Assembly: GCA_004297305.1 (NCBI GenBank)
Contig: SCTR01000001.1
Coordinates: forward strand, 32,103-96,102
From: Actinomycetota bacterium
Lineage (GTDB): Bacteria; Actinomycetota; Actinomycetes; S36-B12; FW305-bin1
Direction of reading: 5' to 3'
Length of the DNA: 64,000 nucleotides
The notes beneath the pieces were generated by a model that saw nothing but the letters and a program-made list of their open reading frames with translations, did no database searches and had not been told where the DNA came from. Shown piece by piece: positions 51,389 to 61,263 of the stretch. Within the stretch, counting starts at the first letter, position 1, and the number at the start of each line of letters is the position of its first letter. The position numbers and the translations under genes were made by a program.

Positions 51389-53131
51389 ATGACCGACGTA
51401 CGACGGCAGTTCCGGCGTGCCGTACGGCGACTGCGCAACGCCGCCAAGCCCGCGGTCACCGTGACCGCACCACCGACCGGGGTGGTCGTCGAGCGCGACG
51501 TCGTGGTCACGATGCCGGACGGGGTGGACCTGCGCGTCAACGTCTTCCGGCCCGACGCCGGCAGCGACGGCGACCGTGCCCGGCCCGGCCCGACGTATCC
51601 GGTCGTGCTGTCCGCTCACCCGTACGGCAAGGACAACCTGCCCCGGCGCAAGCCGGCCTGGCTCGGCGGCGGCTACACCTTCGCCGCGCAGTATCACGCC
51701 TTCCCGCAGCCGGATCCGATCAGCTTCTCCGCCTGGACCAGCTGGGAGGCACCGGATCCCGGCTGGTGGGTACCGCGGGGCTACGTCGTGGTCAACGCCG
51801 ACCTGCGCGGGTTCGGCCACTCCGACGGTACGGCCGAGTTGCTGTCGGAGCAGGAGGCGGCCGACTACGAGCAGCTCATCGCCTGGGCCGCAAGCCAACC
51901 GTGGTCCAACGGCCGGGTCGGGCTGCTGGGCGTGTCCTACCTGGCCCTCGCGCAGTATCGCGTCGCCGCCCGCCGGCCACCGCACCTGGCGGCCATCTGC
52001 CCCTGGGAGGGTTTCAGCGACCTCTACCGCGACTTCGCTCGTCCCGGTGGTGTCCGCGAGGACGGGTTCCTGCCGCTGTGGAGCCGGTTGACGGCCCGCG
52101 CCGGCCGGGTCGAGGAGGACCTGCGAGCGCAGCAGGCCGCCCGCCCGCTGTGGGACGACTGGTGGCAGTCCAAGACGCCCGACCTGACCGCCATCGACGT
52201 CCCGATGCTGGTGTGCGGCAGCTTCTCCGACCACGATCTGCACAGCCGAGGCTCGTTCGAGGCCTTCCGCCGGGCCGGGTCGGCCGACAAGCGCCTGTTC
52301 ACCCATCGCGGCGGGAAGTGGTCGACCTTCTACTCCGCCGAGGCCCTCGCCGCCCAGCACGCCTTCTTCGAGGACACCCTGGTCGCCGCTCCCGCAGCGG
52401 TGCCGGCCACTCCTGCGGTACGCCTCGAGGTCCGTTCAGCCGGCGCCGTCGTGGCCGACGTCCGGCACGAGTCCGCCTTTCCCCCGGCCGGGACGGCCTG
52501 GCGTACCTGGTATCTGACCGCACCGGGCGCGCTGGTGGACATCGCGGCCGCCAACGAGGCGACGTACCGGTTCGATACGGCGACCGGCCGTGCCCGGTTC
52601 GTCCGCCGGATCGCCGAGGACGTCGAGCTGGTAGGGCCGGTGGCGCTGCGGCTGTACGTCGAAACCATCGACTGCCCCGACATCCATGTGTTCGCCGGGA
52701 TCGAGTTGTGGCGCAACGGCATCCGGGTGGGCTTCGAGGGCTCGTATGGCTTCGCCGACGATCTGCTCACCCACGGCATGCAGAAGTCCTCGCACCGCGA
52801 CCTGGACCCGGACCTGTCCGCCACCGGCGTGCCGGTCCACTCCCACCGCGACGCCGTCCTGCATGAGCCCGGCGAGATCGTGCCGGTGGATGTGGCGCTA
52901 CTGCCCTCGGCGACCCGCGTCAGCGCCGGCGACGAGATCCACCTGGTGGTGCAGGGCCACTGGTTCTTCCCGGTCGATCCGCTGCGCGGCCAGTTCCCGG
53001 CCAAGTACGAGGCGTCGCCGCCCGGAACGGCTGTGCTGCACTGCGGCGGCCGGTACGACGCTGCGCTGCTGGTTCCCGAACTGGCCGTGCCGACGTCGAC
53101 GCCTACGCCAACGTCGGCGAGTTCACGGTAG
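51389..53131 (+). CDS. CocE/NonD-family (X-Pro dipeptidyl-peptidase-like) hydrolase
   Basis: 580 residues, ATG at 51389 with CGGAGGAG upstream. Alpha/beta hydrolase domain (about 40-330): VVLSAHPYGKDN, nucleophile Ser in LLGVSYLALAQY, Asp in SFSDHDLHSRG, His in FTHRGGKW. C-terminal jelly roll (about 345-570) of the PepX_C type. Acts as an acyl-ester or peptide hydrolase; the substrate is unknown. No signal peptide. Its last 9 bp overlap the convergent RES gene. Confidence 0.9.
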   Translation: MTDVRRQFRRAVRRLRNAAKPAVTVTAPPTGVVVERDVVVTMPDGVDLRVNVFRPDAGSDGDRARPGPTYPVVLSAHPYGKDNLPRRKPAWLGGGYTFAAQYHAFPQPDPISFSAWTSWEAPDPGWWVPRGYVVVNADLRGFGHSDGTAELLSEQEAADYEQLIAWAASQPWSNGRVGLLGVSYLALAQYRVAARRPPHLAAICPWEGFSDLYRDFARPGGVREDGFLPLWSRLTARAGRVEEDLRAQQAARPLWDDWWQSKTPDLTAIDVPMLVCGSFSDHDLHSRGSFEAFRRAGSADKRLFTHRGGKWSTFYSAEALAAQHAFFEDTLVAAPAAVPATPAVRLEVRSAGAVVADVRHESAFPPAGTAWRTWYLTAPGALVDIAAANEATYRFDTATGRARFVRRIAEDVELVGPVALRLYVETIDCPDIHVFAGIELWRNGIRVGFEGSYGFADDLLTHGMQKSSHRDLDPDLSATGVPVHSHRDAVLHEPGEIVPVDVALLPSATRVSAGDEIHLVVQGHWFFPVDPLRGQFPAKYEASPPGTAVLHCGGRYDAALLVPELAVPTSTPTPTSASSR

Positions 53132-53767
53132 CGGCGCAATCGCCACGTCGTACGGCACGTCGAGGACGGCGATCCCGAACCGGGCCAGTTGGCCGCGCAA
53201 CTCGGTGGCGGCCAGGACATCCGTGGTACGAGAGCGCCAGCCACGCACGATGCTGCGCGCGCCTGAGGGTCCAAACAGCGCGACGTTGCGGGCGGTCGCC
53301 GTCGGATCGTGCCTGATCCAGGCCACGATGCCGGCCAGACCATGGGCCCGGATGGCGCGCGCCCAACGCTGACTGGTCGGCCGGTCGTCGCCGGCGGACA
53401 GGTCCAGGGTCACGCCGTACGTCGCCGCCCGTTCGTGCCCGAAGTCCGCCAGCGTCAGTCGCGTGCCGACCCGGGTCACCGTGAACAGGGCCCGCGACGC
53501 CGCGTCGGCCCGCGCCACGATCCTGGTCTGGCCGAACACTTCCAGCCAGGCGCCGTAGGCCCGATCGGACAGCGAGCAGGTCCCGTCCGGCACCGGCAGG
53601 TCGAACCGCCCGCTGTCGGGCCGCCCGCTGCTGGCGAAGAACCACGGCGTGCGCACCCGGCCGTCGGCGTCACGACGCCGCACGATCCGGTAGAGCACCT
53701 GGCCCAGCGGCAGCCGCGTCGTCGGGAACCCACGCAGCTGGGTGGGCGGCTCGGCCGGGGTCGGCAC
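53123..53767 (-). CDS. RES-domain toxin
   Basis: 214 residues, GTG start at 53767, 1 bp after the antitoxin stop. The RES fold (ADP-ribosyl-transferase-like; relatives destroy NAD+) is visible as LGQVLYRIVRRRDADGR, SGRFDLPVPDGTCSLSDRAY, YGAWLEVFG (conserved Glu) and a Ser in the C-terminal half. Longer than the 150-residue minimal toxins. Partnered with the MbcA/ParS/Xre-type gene directly upstream. NAD+ degradation is inferred from the family. Confidence 0.8.
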   Translation of the reverse strand: MPTPAEPPTQLRGFPTTRLPLGQVLYRIVRRRDADGRVRTPWFFASSGRPDSGRFDLPVPDGTCSLSDRAYGAWLEVFGQTRIVARADAASRALFTVTRVGTRLTLADFGHERAATYGVTLDLSAGDDRPTSQRWARAIRAHGLAGIVAWIRHDPTATARNVALFGPSGARSIVRGWRSRTTDVLAATELRGQLARFGIAVLDVPYDVAIAPLP

Positions 53768-53768
53768 C

Positions 53769-54329
53769 TCAGGCGGCCAGCGCCGCGGCCCACTGCCGAG
53801 CCAACTCGACGACTCGGGCAGACTCGTTGCGCCGCAATGCTTCGACCGGCGTCGAGCCGTCCAGCCCAGCGGCCGGTGACACCAGCCAGGACGCCAGCGT
53901 CCACCGCGAGACCGCGCTGTCCGGCACCGCGTCGAGGACCTCCGCCAACCCGGGCACGACGGACCCGGCCGCGAACTGGAACGCCGGGTAGACCACCCGA
54001 CCGGAGCCGGTCCGCAGCGCCAGCAGGTTGCGGCGCTTGCTGACCGCCTGGCGGCTGATCGGACGCCCGCCGTATGCGAGCAACCGGCCGACGCTCTCGG
54101 CGTCGTACAGCGGGCCGAGGTGCTCCTGCCACGCCGCCGCCGCGTCCACCACCCGGTCGGCGGTCAGCTGGGCCAGCAGCTCGGGATCCGCCACGCGCGC
54201 CAGCGACGCCCCACCGGGATCGCGCCGTACCAGTTCGCCGACGAAGGATTCCAGCCAGCGCGCCTGGCTCGCGGTGACCTCGACGCGTCCACCGCCGGGA
54301 AAGCGCAGCGCCTGCGCGCTGTCGGTCAT
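53769..54329 (-). CDS. Xre/MbcA/ParS-type antitoxin
   Basis: 186 residues from ATG 54329 (GACAGGAGGCGCG upstream). Central segment PISRQAVSKRRNLLAL reads as a helix-turn-helix recognition region; the C-terminal DGSTPVEALRRNESARVVEL is the MbcA/ParS/Xre toxin-binding motif. First gene of the RES operon and likely its repressor, with two palindromes around its promoter. Order antitoxin-toxin with near-contiguous genes is normal for RES-Xre. Confidence 0.82.
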   Translation of the reverse strand: MTDSAQALRFPGGGRVEVTASQARWLESFVGELVRRDPGGASLARVADPELLAQLTADRVVDAAAAWQEHLGPLYDAESVGRLLAYGGRPISRQAVSKRRNLLALRTGSGRVVYPAFQFAAGSVVPGLAEVLDAVPDSAVSRWTLASWLVSPAAGLDGSTPVEALRRNESARVVELARQWAAALAA

Positions 54330-54344
54330 CGCGCCTCCTGTCAA

Positions 54345-54396
54345 GGTTGTCAACCGACGGTACGCCGGGCTCTGTCACTAGTCAACGTTGTCAACG
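54345..54396 (-). promoter_or_regulatory. RES-Xre promoter between twin palindromic operators
   Basis: GGTTGTCAACC (54345-54355) and CGTTGTCAACG (54386-54396) are 11-bp palindromes 41 bp apart. Between them, on the minus strand, TTGACT (54385-54380) and TACCGT (54362-54357) are 17 bp apart, a plausible promoter. A dimeric antitoxin could bind both and loop or block the polymerase. Confidence 0.6.
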
Positions 54397-54411
54397 TGGC
54401 CGAGGGCGAAC

Positions 54412-54708
54412 TCAGCTGCGGACCAGCCGGGCGATCGCCTGCGAGGCCTCCTCGACCTTCTGCTGCGCCTCGGACCCGCCGTCGGCTACCGCCTGCGTCA
54501 CGCAGTGCCGCAGGTGCTCGTCGAGCAGCTCGAGCGAGAACGCTTGCAGCGCTTTGGTGACGGCAGCGACCTGGGTCAGGATGTCGATGCAGTACTGATC
54601 GGTCTCGACCATCCGCTGCAGGCCGCGGACCTGGCCCTCGACGCGGCGCAGCCGCTTCAGGTGGGCGTCCTTGCGGTCGCGGTAGCCCGGCTGCTTCGCA
54701 GTGCTCAC
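54412..54708 (-). CDS. csoR: CsoR-family copper-sensing repressor
   Basis: 98 residues from GTG 54708 (GGGAGGGCGCC upstream). All-helical DUF156 protein: HLKRLRRVEGQVRGLQRMV, then the Cu(I) ligands C40 (QYCIDIL), H65 and C69 (DEHLRHCV) in the CsoR spacing C-x24-H-x3-C. A long helical tail follows. A box for the family lies 54 bp upstream. No copper ATPase or chaperone is adjacent. Confidence 0.9.
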   Translation of the reverse strand: MSTAKQPGYRDRKDAHLKRLRRVEGQVRGLQRMVETDQYCIDILTQVAAVTKALQAFSLELLDEHLRHCVTQAVADGGSEAQQKVEEASQAIARLVRS

Positions 54709-54761
54709 GGCGCCCTCCCGGCACGGTCGGCGACGGAAGGATCGGCCCGTCGCCGACGACG

Positions 54762-54778
54762 ATACCCCCGCGGGGTAT
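54762..54778. promoter_or_regulatory. CsoR-type operator
   Basis: ATACCCCCGCGGGGTAT is a perfect 7-3-7 inverted repeat with the G/C tracts flanked by TAC/GTA that CsoR-family repressors bind. It lies upstream of csoR, consistent with autoregulation. Confidence 0.85.
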
Positions 54779-54842
54779 TCCGTACCAGCGCCCGCTGGCG
54801 GCGGTCGCCGCGGGCACGCCGGCCCGGCGACGACGGCCGGCA

Positions 54843-55655
54843 CTACGCCAACTGCGCGAGCAATGTTCGGGTCTGCGCCGCACCGGCCGCCACGGTGCGG
54901 CAGGTCAGCACCAGCCAGCTGGCCACACCGTCCGGTGCGCCGGTCGCGTAGCCGCGGATCGCTGCGACGTACGCCGGCCGGCCGGCCGCCAGCACACCCT
55001 CCTCCGGGACCAGCAGGAGATCGGGGTCGACGCCGCGGGCGCTCAGTACCAACCGCGCCGCGGCCCGGGCCACCAGCCCCGAACCCCACCCGAACGGCCG
55101 CAGCGCCAGCAACTCGCCGTGCACCAGCCCGGCCACGACAAGGGCCGGGGCCGTCGTCGGCCGCCGGAGCACGCCGGTCAGCGCGTCCAGCCGCGCGGCG
55201 ACCTCTGCCGGCCCGGGCAGCGCGCCGCCGATCCGCAGCGGGTCGTCGGCGACGTCGTCGTTGCGGGGGCGGCCGACCCGCGCGTCGGTATCCAGCCCGC
55301 CGGCGGCCAGCCGGTGCAAGGCCGCCAGCGCCTGCGACGGCGCGTGATCGACGGTGGCGGTCAGGCCGCGCAGCCCGTGGTGCAGACGCAGCGACGCCGC
55401 GGCCACCCGGCCGATCGGCGAGTCGTCGAAGGCAGCGCCGGACGCGAAGGCCGCTAGGCCGAGATCCGCTCCCTCGAGGGCGGCATCGGCCCGCGCGGAC
55501 TGCAGCAACGCCTGCGCCGCGACCGCGGCGGCGTTGGCGCGCAGCGTCCGGTCCCACAGCAGGTCGTCGACTGCCGCACGCGCGCTGGCCGCGGCCGCCG
55601 CGACGCCGGGAAGCTGCGCGAGCAGCGCAGGGACGTCCGGACCGGCGCTGGGCAC
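54843..55655 (-). CDS. Degenerate Fic/DOC-fold protein
   Basis: 270 residues. Alanine-rich helices throughout; the segment VHGELLALRPFGWGSGLVAR aligns with the Fic core HPFxxGNGRxxR but has Arg for the catalytic His and Ser for Asn, so AMPylation is unlikely. Actinobacterial proteins of this kind are often listed as 'oxidoreductase' without evidence. Encoded upstream of csoR on the same strand, 135 bp away, beyond the CsoR box. Confidence 0.65.
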   Translation of the reverse strand: MPSAGPDVPALLAQLPGVAAAAASARAAVDDLLWDRTLRANAAAVAAQALLQSARADAALEGADLGLAAFASGAAFDDSPIGRVAAASLRLHHGLRGLTATVDHAPSQALAALHRLAAGGLDTDARVGRPRNDDVADDPLRIGGALPGPAEVAARLDALTGVLRRPTTAPALVVAGLVHGELLALRPFGWGSGLVARAAARLVLSARGVDPDLLLVPEEGVLAAGRPAYVAAIRGYATGAPDGVASWLVLTCRTVAAGAAQTRTLLAQLA

Positions 55656-55768
55656 CCGCTGACGCTAGCCCGTCACCGGTCGGGCGACCGGCACAGGGAC
55701 CGCGACCGGCGGCGGTTCGGCGCCCTGATCGACGACCCGCGCGCAGCCGCGGTCACCGGCGCCGGGCC

Positions 55769-55805
55769 AGTGACCGACGTACGACGCTAGTGACCGACGT
55801 ACGAC
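55769..55805. repeat. 17-bp direct repeat spanning the deacetylase-gene stop codon
   Basis: AGTGACCGACGTACGAC is present at 55769-55785 and 55789-55805. The second copy encodes the last residues and stop of the upstream secreted protein; the first lies outside the gene. A 20-bp-period tandem duplication of the gene's 3' end. Confidence 0.75.
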
Positions 55806-57046
55806 TGGGTGCCCTTGCGCTGCAACGCCTTCAGCACCTGCGGGTCCTGTGCGTCCAGCCACTGGACGAGCTCGTCGAACGAGACGAAGCGCACGTCGGG
55901 ATGCGCCGCGTGCGTATCGGTGATGAACGACGTGAGTGCGTCGCGGTAGGCACCGCACACCCAGGTGTTGAAGTGGTTGCCGAGGATGAGCGGAGCCCGG
56001 TTGCCGGCGTACACCGCATTCAGCGCGTCCTGGTAGGTCTGGTACGTCGACTGCCGGATCCGGTCGCACGTCGCCTTCGGCGCGGTGACCGCCGCCTTGT
56101 TCTGCGCGTAGAGGAAGTTGTAGTCCATGGAGATCGCCGACTTGCCGTAGCCGGCGATCTTCACCGTCTGCATCGGGATCTCCCACAGCCGATACGCCGA
56201 CTGGTACGTCGGCCACCGCAGCGAGCCGGTACCGGAACTGTCGTACGTCCAGCCGTTGTGGGCGAAGACCGGCAGGTACTGGTCGCGCTTGCCGGCCAGG
56301 CACGGCGTACGACCGCCATGAATCACCCCGGTGGTGAACGGCAGCGAACCGGATACCCCCGGGTTGTACTTCTGCCAGTTGTCGACGAAGTCGTCGAACT
56401 GGTCGATCTCGCTCTGCCAGTCCGCCGCGCTCCAGGTCCCCACGCCCTTGCTGTCGCAGAAGTGACCGAGGAAGTGCGAGCCGATCTCGTGGCCCTCCCG
56501 GTACGCCGCTCCCCAGTCGGCGATGCGTTGCTCGATCAGCGAGGCGTCGCCGAACCCGATCGCGGACGTCCCGACCGGCTTACGGGGCGGCCGGTAGGCG
56601 AAGCGCTGCGCGTCGGGCAGCACGCACAGGCCCGACAGGAAGAACGTGAAATGGCCGCCGACGCTGGCGGCCAGGTCCCGGTAGTGCTGCATCAGGTCGT
56701 GCTTGCAGGCACCGTCGAAGCTCACCACGACGAACTGCGGCGGCTGTTGGCCGGGAGCCAGTTTGGTCACCGCGAAAGGTGGTTGCGTGACAACGGGCTG
56801 GCTGGGCGAGCTGCCCGGGGTCGCCGACGACGAGGGACCCGACGACGCCGGAACTGACGATGCCGAACCTGACGGCGACGGGCCCGACGGCGAGGGCGAG
56901 CGGCCGGTCGCCGATCCGGTCGGCGGGGACGTGGGGCCGGGCGCCTGGCCGGCGCTGGTGTTCGACCGGGGCAGGACGCCACCGACCACAACCCCGAGCA
57001 CCACGGCCACGGCGAGCAGGACCGGGACGACGACCCGCCAGCGCAC
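55787..57046 (-). CDS. Secreted polysaccharide-deacetylase-like protein with altered metal motif
   Basis: 419 residues. Signal anchor VVVPVLLAVAVVLGVVVGGV, then 70 residues of Ser/Pro/Gly linker, then a NodB-like domain from about 105. Motif 1, normally TFDDG, reads VVVSFDGACKHD, so the second Asp is Gly; motif 2 is intact as HEIGSHFLGHFCD (HxxxH). LILGNHFNTWVCG and FDELVQWLDA are near the end. It may still act on wall glycans but with an incomplete metal site, or be non-catalytic. Divergent from acs. Confidence 0.75.
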   Translation of the reverse strand: MRWRVVVPVLLAVAVVLGVVVGGVLPRSNTSAGQAPGPTSPPTGSATGRSPSPSGPSPSGSASSVPASSGPSSSATPGSSPSQPVVTQPPFAVTKLAPGQQPPQFVVVSFDGACKHDLMQHYRDLAASVGGHFTFFLSGLCVLPDAQRFAYRPPRKPVGTSAIGFGDASLIEQRIADWGAAYREGHEIGSHFLGHFCDSKGVGTWSAADWQSEIDQFDDFVDNWQKYNPGVSGSLPFTTGVIHGGRTPCLAGKRDQYLPVFAHNGWTYDSSGTGSLRWPTYQSAYRLWEIPMQTVKIAGYGKSAISMDYNFLYAQNKAAVTAPKATCDRIRQSTYQTYQDALNAVYAGNRAPLILGNHFNTWVCGAYRDALTSFITDTHAAHPDVRFVSFDELVQWLDAQDPQVLKALQRKGTQSYVGH

Positions 57047-57226
57047 CGTGCGGCCTCCTGTCCGTCGAGTCCACGCGGTCGCGCCGGACCCCTGCGGGCG
57101 GCCCCGGCGGGCGCCCCACTCGTAGCATCGTCTCCGACGCGGTCGTGATCAGCGGCGTTCCACGCCGGTGATCGACGATCATTCTCACCGCCACGTCAGT
57201 CAGGGCACGACCCACGAAGGACGGAC

Positions 57227-59233
<2,007 letters not shown>

Positions 59234-59263
59234 GCACTGGATCCGTCGCGGCCGCCCGCCCGC

Positions 59264-60511
59264 GTGCCGCTGTTCGGGCGCCTCAGCCTGCCCGAACGAC
59301 GGTGGGTCGCCGAGGCCCTGCGCGACGAGACCGTTGGCGGACTGCTGCTACTGGCGGCGGCCGTGGTGGCGCTGGTCTGGGCGAACTCACCGGCTGGCGA
59401 CAGCTACGCCGCGCTGGCGGGTTGGGAGGTCGGTCCGGCGGCGCTCGGGCTGCACCTGTCGCTGGCGACGTGGGCCGCCGACGGACTGCTGGCCATCTTC
59501 TTCTTCGTCGCCGGCATGGAACTCAAGCACGAACTCGTCCTCGGCTCGCTGCGCCGGGTCGGCAAGGCGGCGGTCCCGGTCGCGGCAGCGGTCGGCGGAA
59601 TGGCCGTGCCGGCGCTGATCTTCGCCGGGGTGAACCTGGCCGCGCCGGACGGGTCGCCGGGCGCCTGGGGTATCCCGATGGCGACCGACATCGCGTTCGC
59701 GTTGGCGGTCCTCGCGGTGGTCGGCAGCCGGCTGCCGGTGGCGTTGCGCGCCTTCCTGCTCACTCTCGCCGTGGTCGACGACCTCGGCGCAATCGTGGTG
59801 ATCGCGGTCTTCTACTCCCACGGCTTCAACGCCTGGGCCTTCCTCGCCGCGGTGGCCTGCCTGATCGGCTATGCGCTGCTGCAGCACTGGCGAGTGCGGA
59901 CGCCGTGGATCTACCTGCCGCTGGCGCTGGTCACCTGGGACCTGATGCACGCCAGTGGCATTCACGCGACCGTCGCCGGCGTCGCGATGGGACTGCTGAC
60001 CCGGGTCCGGGCAGATCCCGGCGAGGCGGCCGCGCCCTGCGACCGGCTGATCCACCGGGTGCACCCGGTGTCAGCGGCGGTCGCCGTCCCGCTGTTCGCG
60101 TTCTTCGCCGCCGGCGTCGACCTGCGGGGCACCGACCTGGCCACGACGCTGTCGTCGCCGATCACGATCGGCATCGTGGTCGGGTTGGTGGTCGGCAAAC
60201 CGGTCGGCGTCGTGGGCACCGCGTGGCTGATGGCGCGGTTCACCCGAGCGAGCCTGGATCCGTCGATCGGCTGGCGCGACGTCGGCGCGGTGGGCCTCGT
60301 GGCCGGTATCGGCTTCACCGTCAGCCTGCTGATCGCCGCACTGTCGTTCGGCGACGACCCGAGCCGGTTGGCGACGGCCAAACTGGCCGTCCTGCTGGCC
60401 TCGGTGACCGCGGCCGTCGTGGCCGCGGCCGCGATCCTGGGCCGCAACCGCCACTACCGTCGCCGCCGTACGGCGCCAGACCCCGACACCACGACGCGGC
60501 AGCCGGACTGA
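59264..60511 (+). CDS. nhaA: Na+/H+ antiporter NhaA
   Basis: 415 residues with about 11-12 membrane helices; GTG start at 59264. The paired aspartates of the ion site are in TLAVVDDLGAIVVIAVFYS near residue 170; GMELKHELVLGSLRR, ALPMATDIAFAL-like GIPMATDIAFALAVLA and the C-terminal GVVGTAWLMARFTRASL also match. The C-terminal tail is Arg-rich and cytosolic. Exchanges two H+ for one Na+. Confidence 0.95.
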   Translation: MPLFGRLSLPERRWVAEALRDETVGGLLLLAAAVVALVWANSPAGDSYAALAGWEVGPAALGLHLSLATWAADGLLAIFFFVAGMELKHELVLGSLRRVGKAAVPVAAAVGGMAVPALIFAGVNLAAPDGSPGAWGIPMATDIAFALAVLAVVGSRLPVALRAFLLTLAVVDDLGAIVVIAVFYSHGFNAWAFLAAVACLIGYALLQHWRVRTPWIYLPLALVTWDLMHASGIHATVAGVAMGLLTRVRADPGEAAAPCDRLIHRVHPVSAAVAVPLFAFFAAGVDLRGTDLATTLSSPITIGIVVGLVVGKPVGVVGTAWLMARFTRASLDPSIGWRDVGAVGLVAGIGFTVSLLIAALSFGDDPSRLATAKLAVLLASVTAAVVAAAAILGRNRHYRRRRTAPDPDTTTRQPD

Positions 60512-60530
60512 CCCGACCCGGCAGTGCTGC

Positions 60531-60652
60531 GCGCACGGACCGACGTGGCGCGACGGCTGGCCCGGCACTGCTGCGCACACGGACCGACGCGGCGCGACGA
60601 CGCACACGGCCGACGCGGCGCTACGACGCACACGGCTGACGCGGCGCTACGA
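60531..60652. repeat. Repeat-rich spacer between nhaA and the holin-family gene
   Basis: Two 26-bp units (60601-60626, 60627-60652; core GACGCGGCGCTACGA, one base different) follow two longer units that begin GCACTGCTGCGCACACGGAC or a near copy. Together they fill most of the 256-bp spacer. No gene seen here. Confidence 0.75.
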
Positions 60653-60767
60653 CGCGGACGCGGGCTGACCGGGCGGCGAACGGCTAGCCTCATCGCGGTC
60701 GGTCGTGTGCCTACTGCAGGCGACCGCGCCGTCCACCGCCGTACCGCCTCGCCGACCCGGAGGTCTC

Positions 60768-61223
60768 GTGACCACCACCCCCCCGCTGCCGCCGTCCGAA
60801 CCGGTCATCGGCACGACGGACGACGGCCGTGGCCCCGACACGGCCCCGGCACCGGGCATCCGTGCGCTGGTGAGTGCCGCCAAGACCGACGCCGCGCGGC
60901 TGGCCAAGGCCCAGGTCGAGCTCGCCCAGGCCGAGGCCGCCGCGGCGGGCAAGGCGGCCACGATCACCACCGGACTGCTGGTCGCCGCCGGCGTCGTGGC
61001 CTTCCTGATGTACGTCTTCGTCCTGCTGAGCCTGGCGTGGCTGCTGACCCTGTGGCTGCCGATCTGGGCCGGCTTCCTCATCGTCGCCGGCGCCCTGCTG
61101 CTCAAGGCAGTCTTGCTCGTGCTCATCGCCAGCCGGAAGGCCAAGGGCATCAAGGGATTACGGCGGTCCAAGGTGCAGCTGGAGCGGACGAAGGCTGCCT
61201 TGCGCGGGTCGCGCCCGGCGTGA
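60768..61223 (+). CDS. Phage-holin-family (DUF1469-type) membrane protein
   Basis: 151 residues from GTG 60768 (CGGAGGTCTC upstream). Cytosolic Pro-rich head, amphipathic helix (LVSAAKTDAARLAKAQVELA), two membrane helices (TTGLLVAAGVVAFLMYVFVL and WAGFLIVAGALLLKAVLLVL) and a basic tail. Despite the family name this is a chromosomal conserved protein next to nhaA and an EphE-like gene, not a prophage holin. Confidence 0.8.
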   Translation: MTTTPPLPPSEPVIGTTDDGRGPDTAPAPGIRALVSAAKTDAARLAKAQVELAQAEAAAAGKAATITTGLLVAAGVVAFLMYVFVLLSLAWLLTLWLPIWAGFLIVAGALLLKAVLLVLIASRKAKGIKGLRRSKVQLERTKAALRGSRPA

Positions 61224-61263
61224 CCGGCGGCGCGCCGGGGCGGGTCCCGCTGCGCGTGCCCCG

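Noticed and set aside
60768..61223. Prophage from the holin-family gene
   Set aside because: No other phage gene is near; this family is a normal chromosomal membrane protein in actinobacteria.
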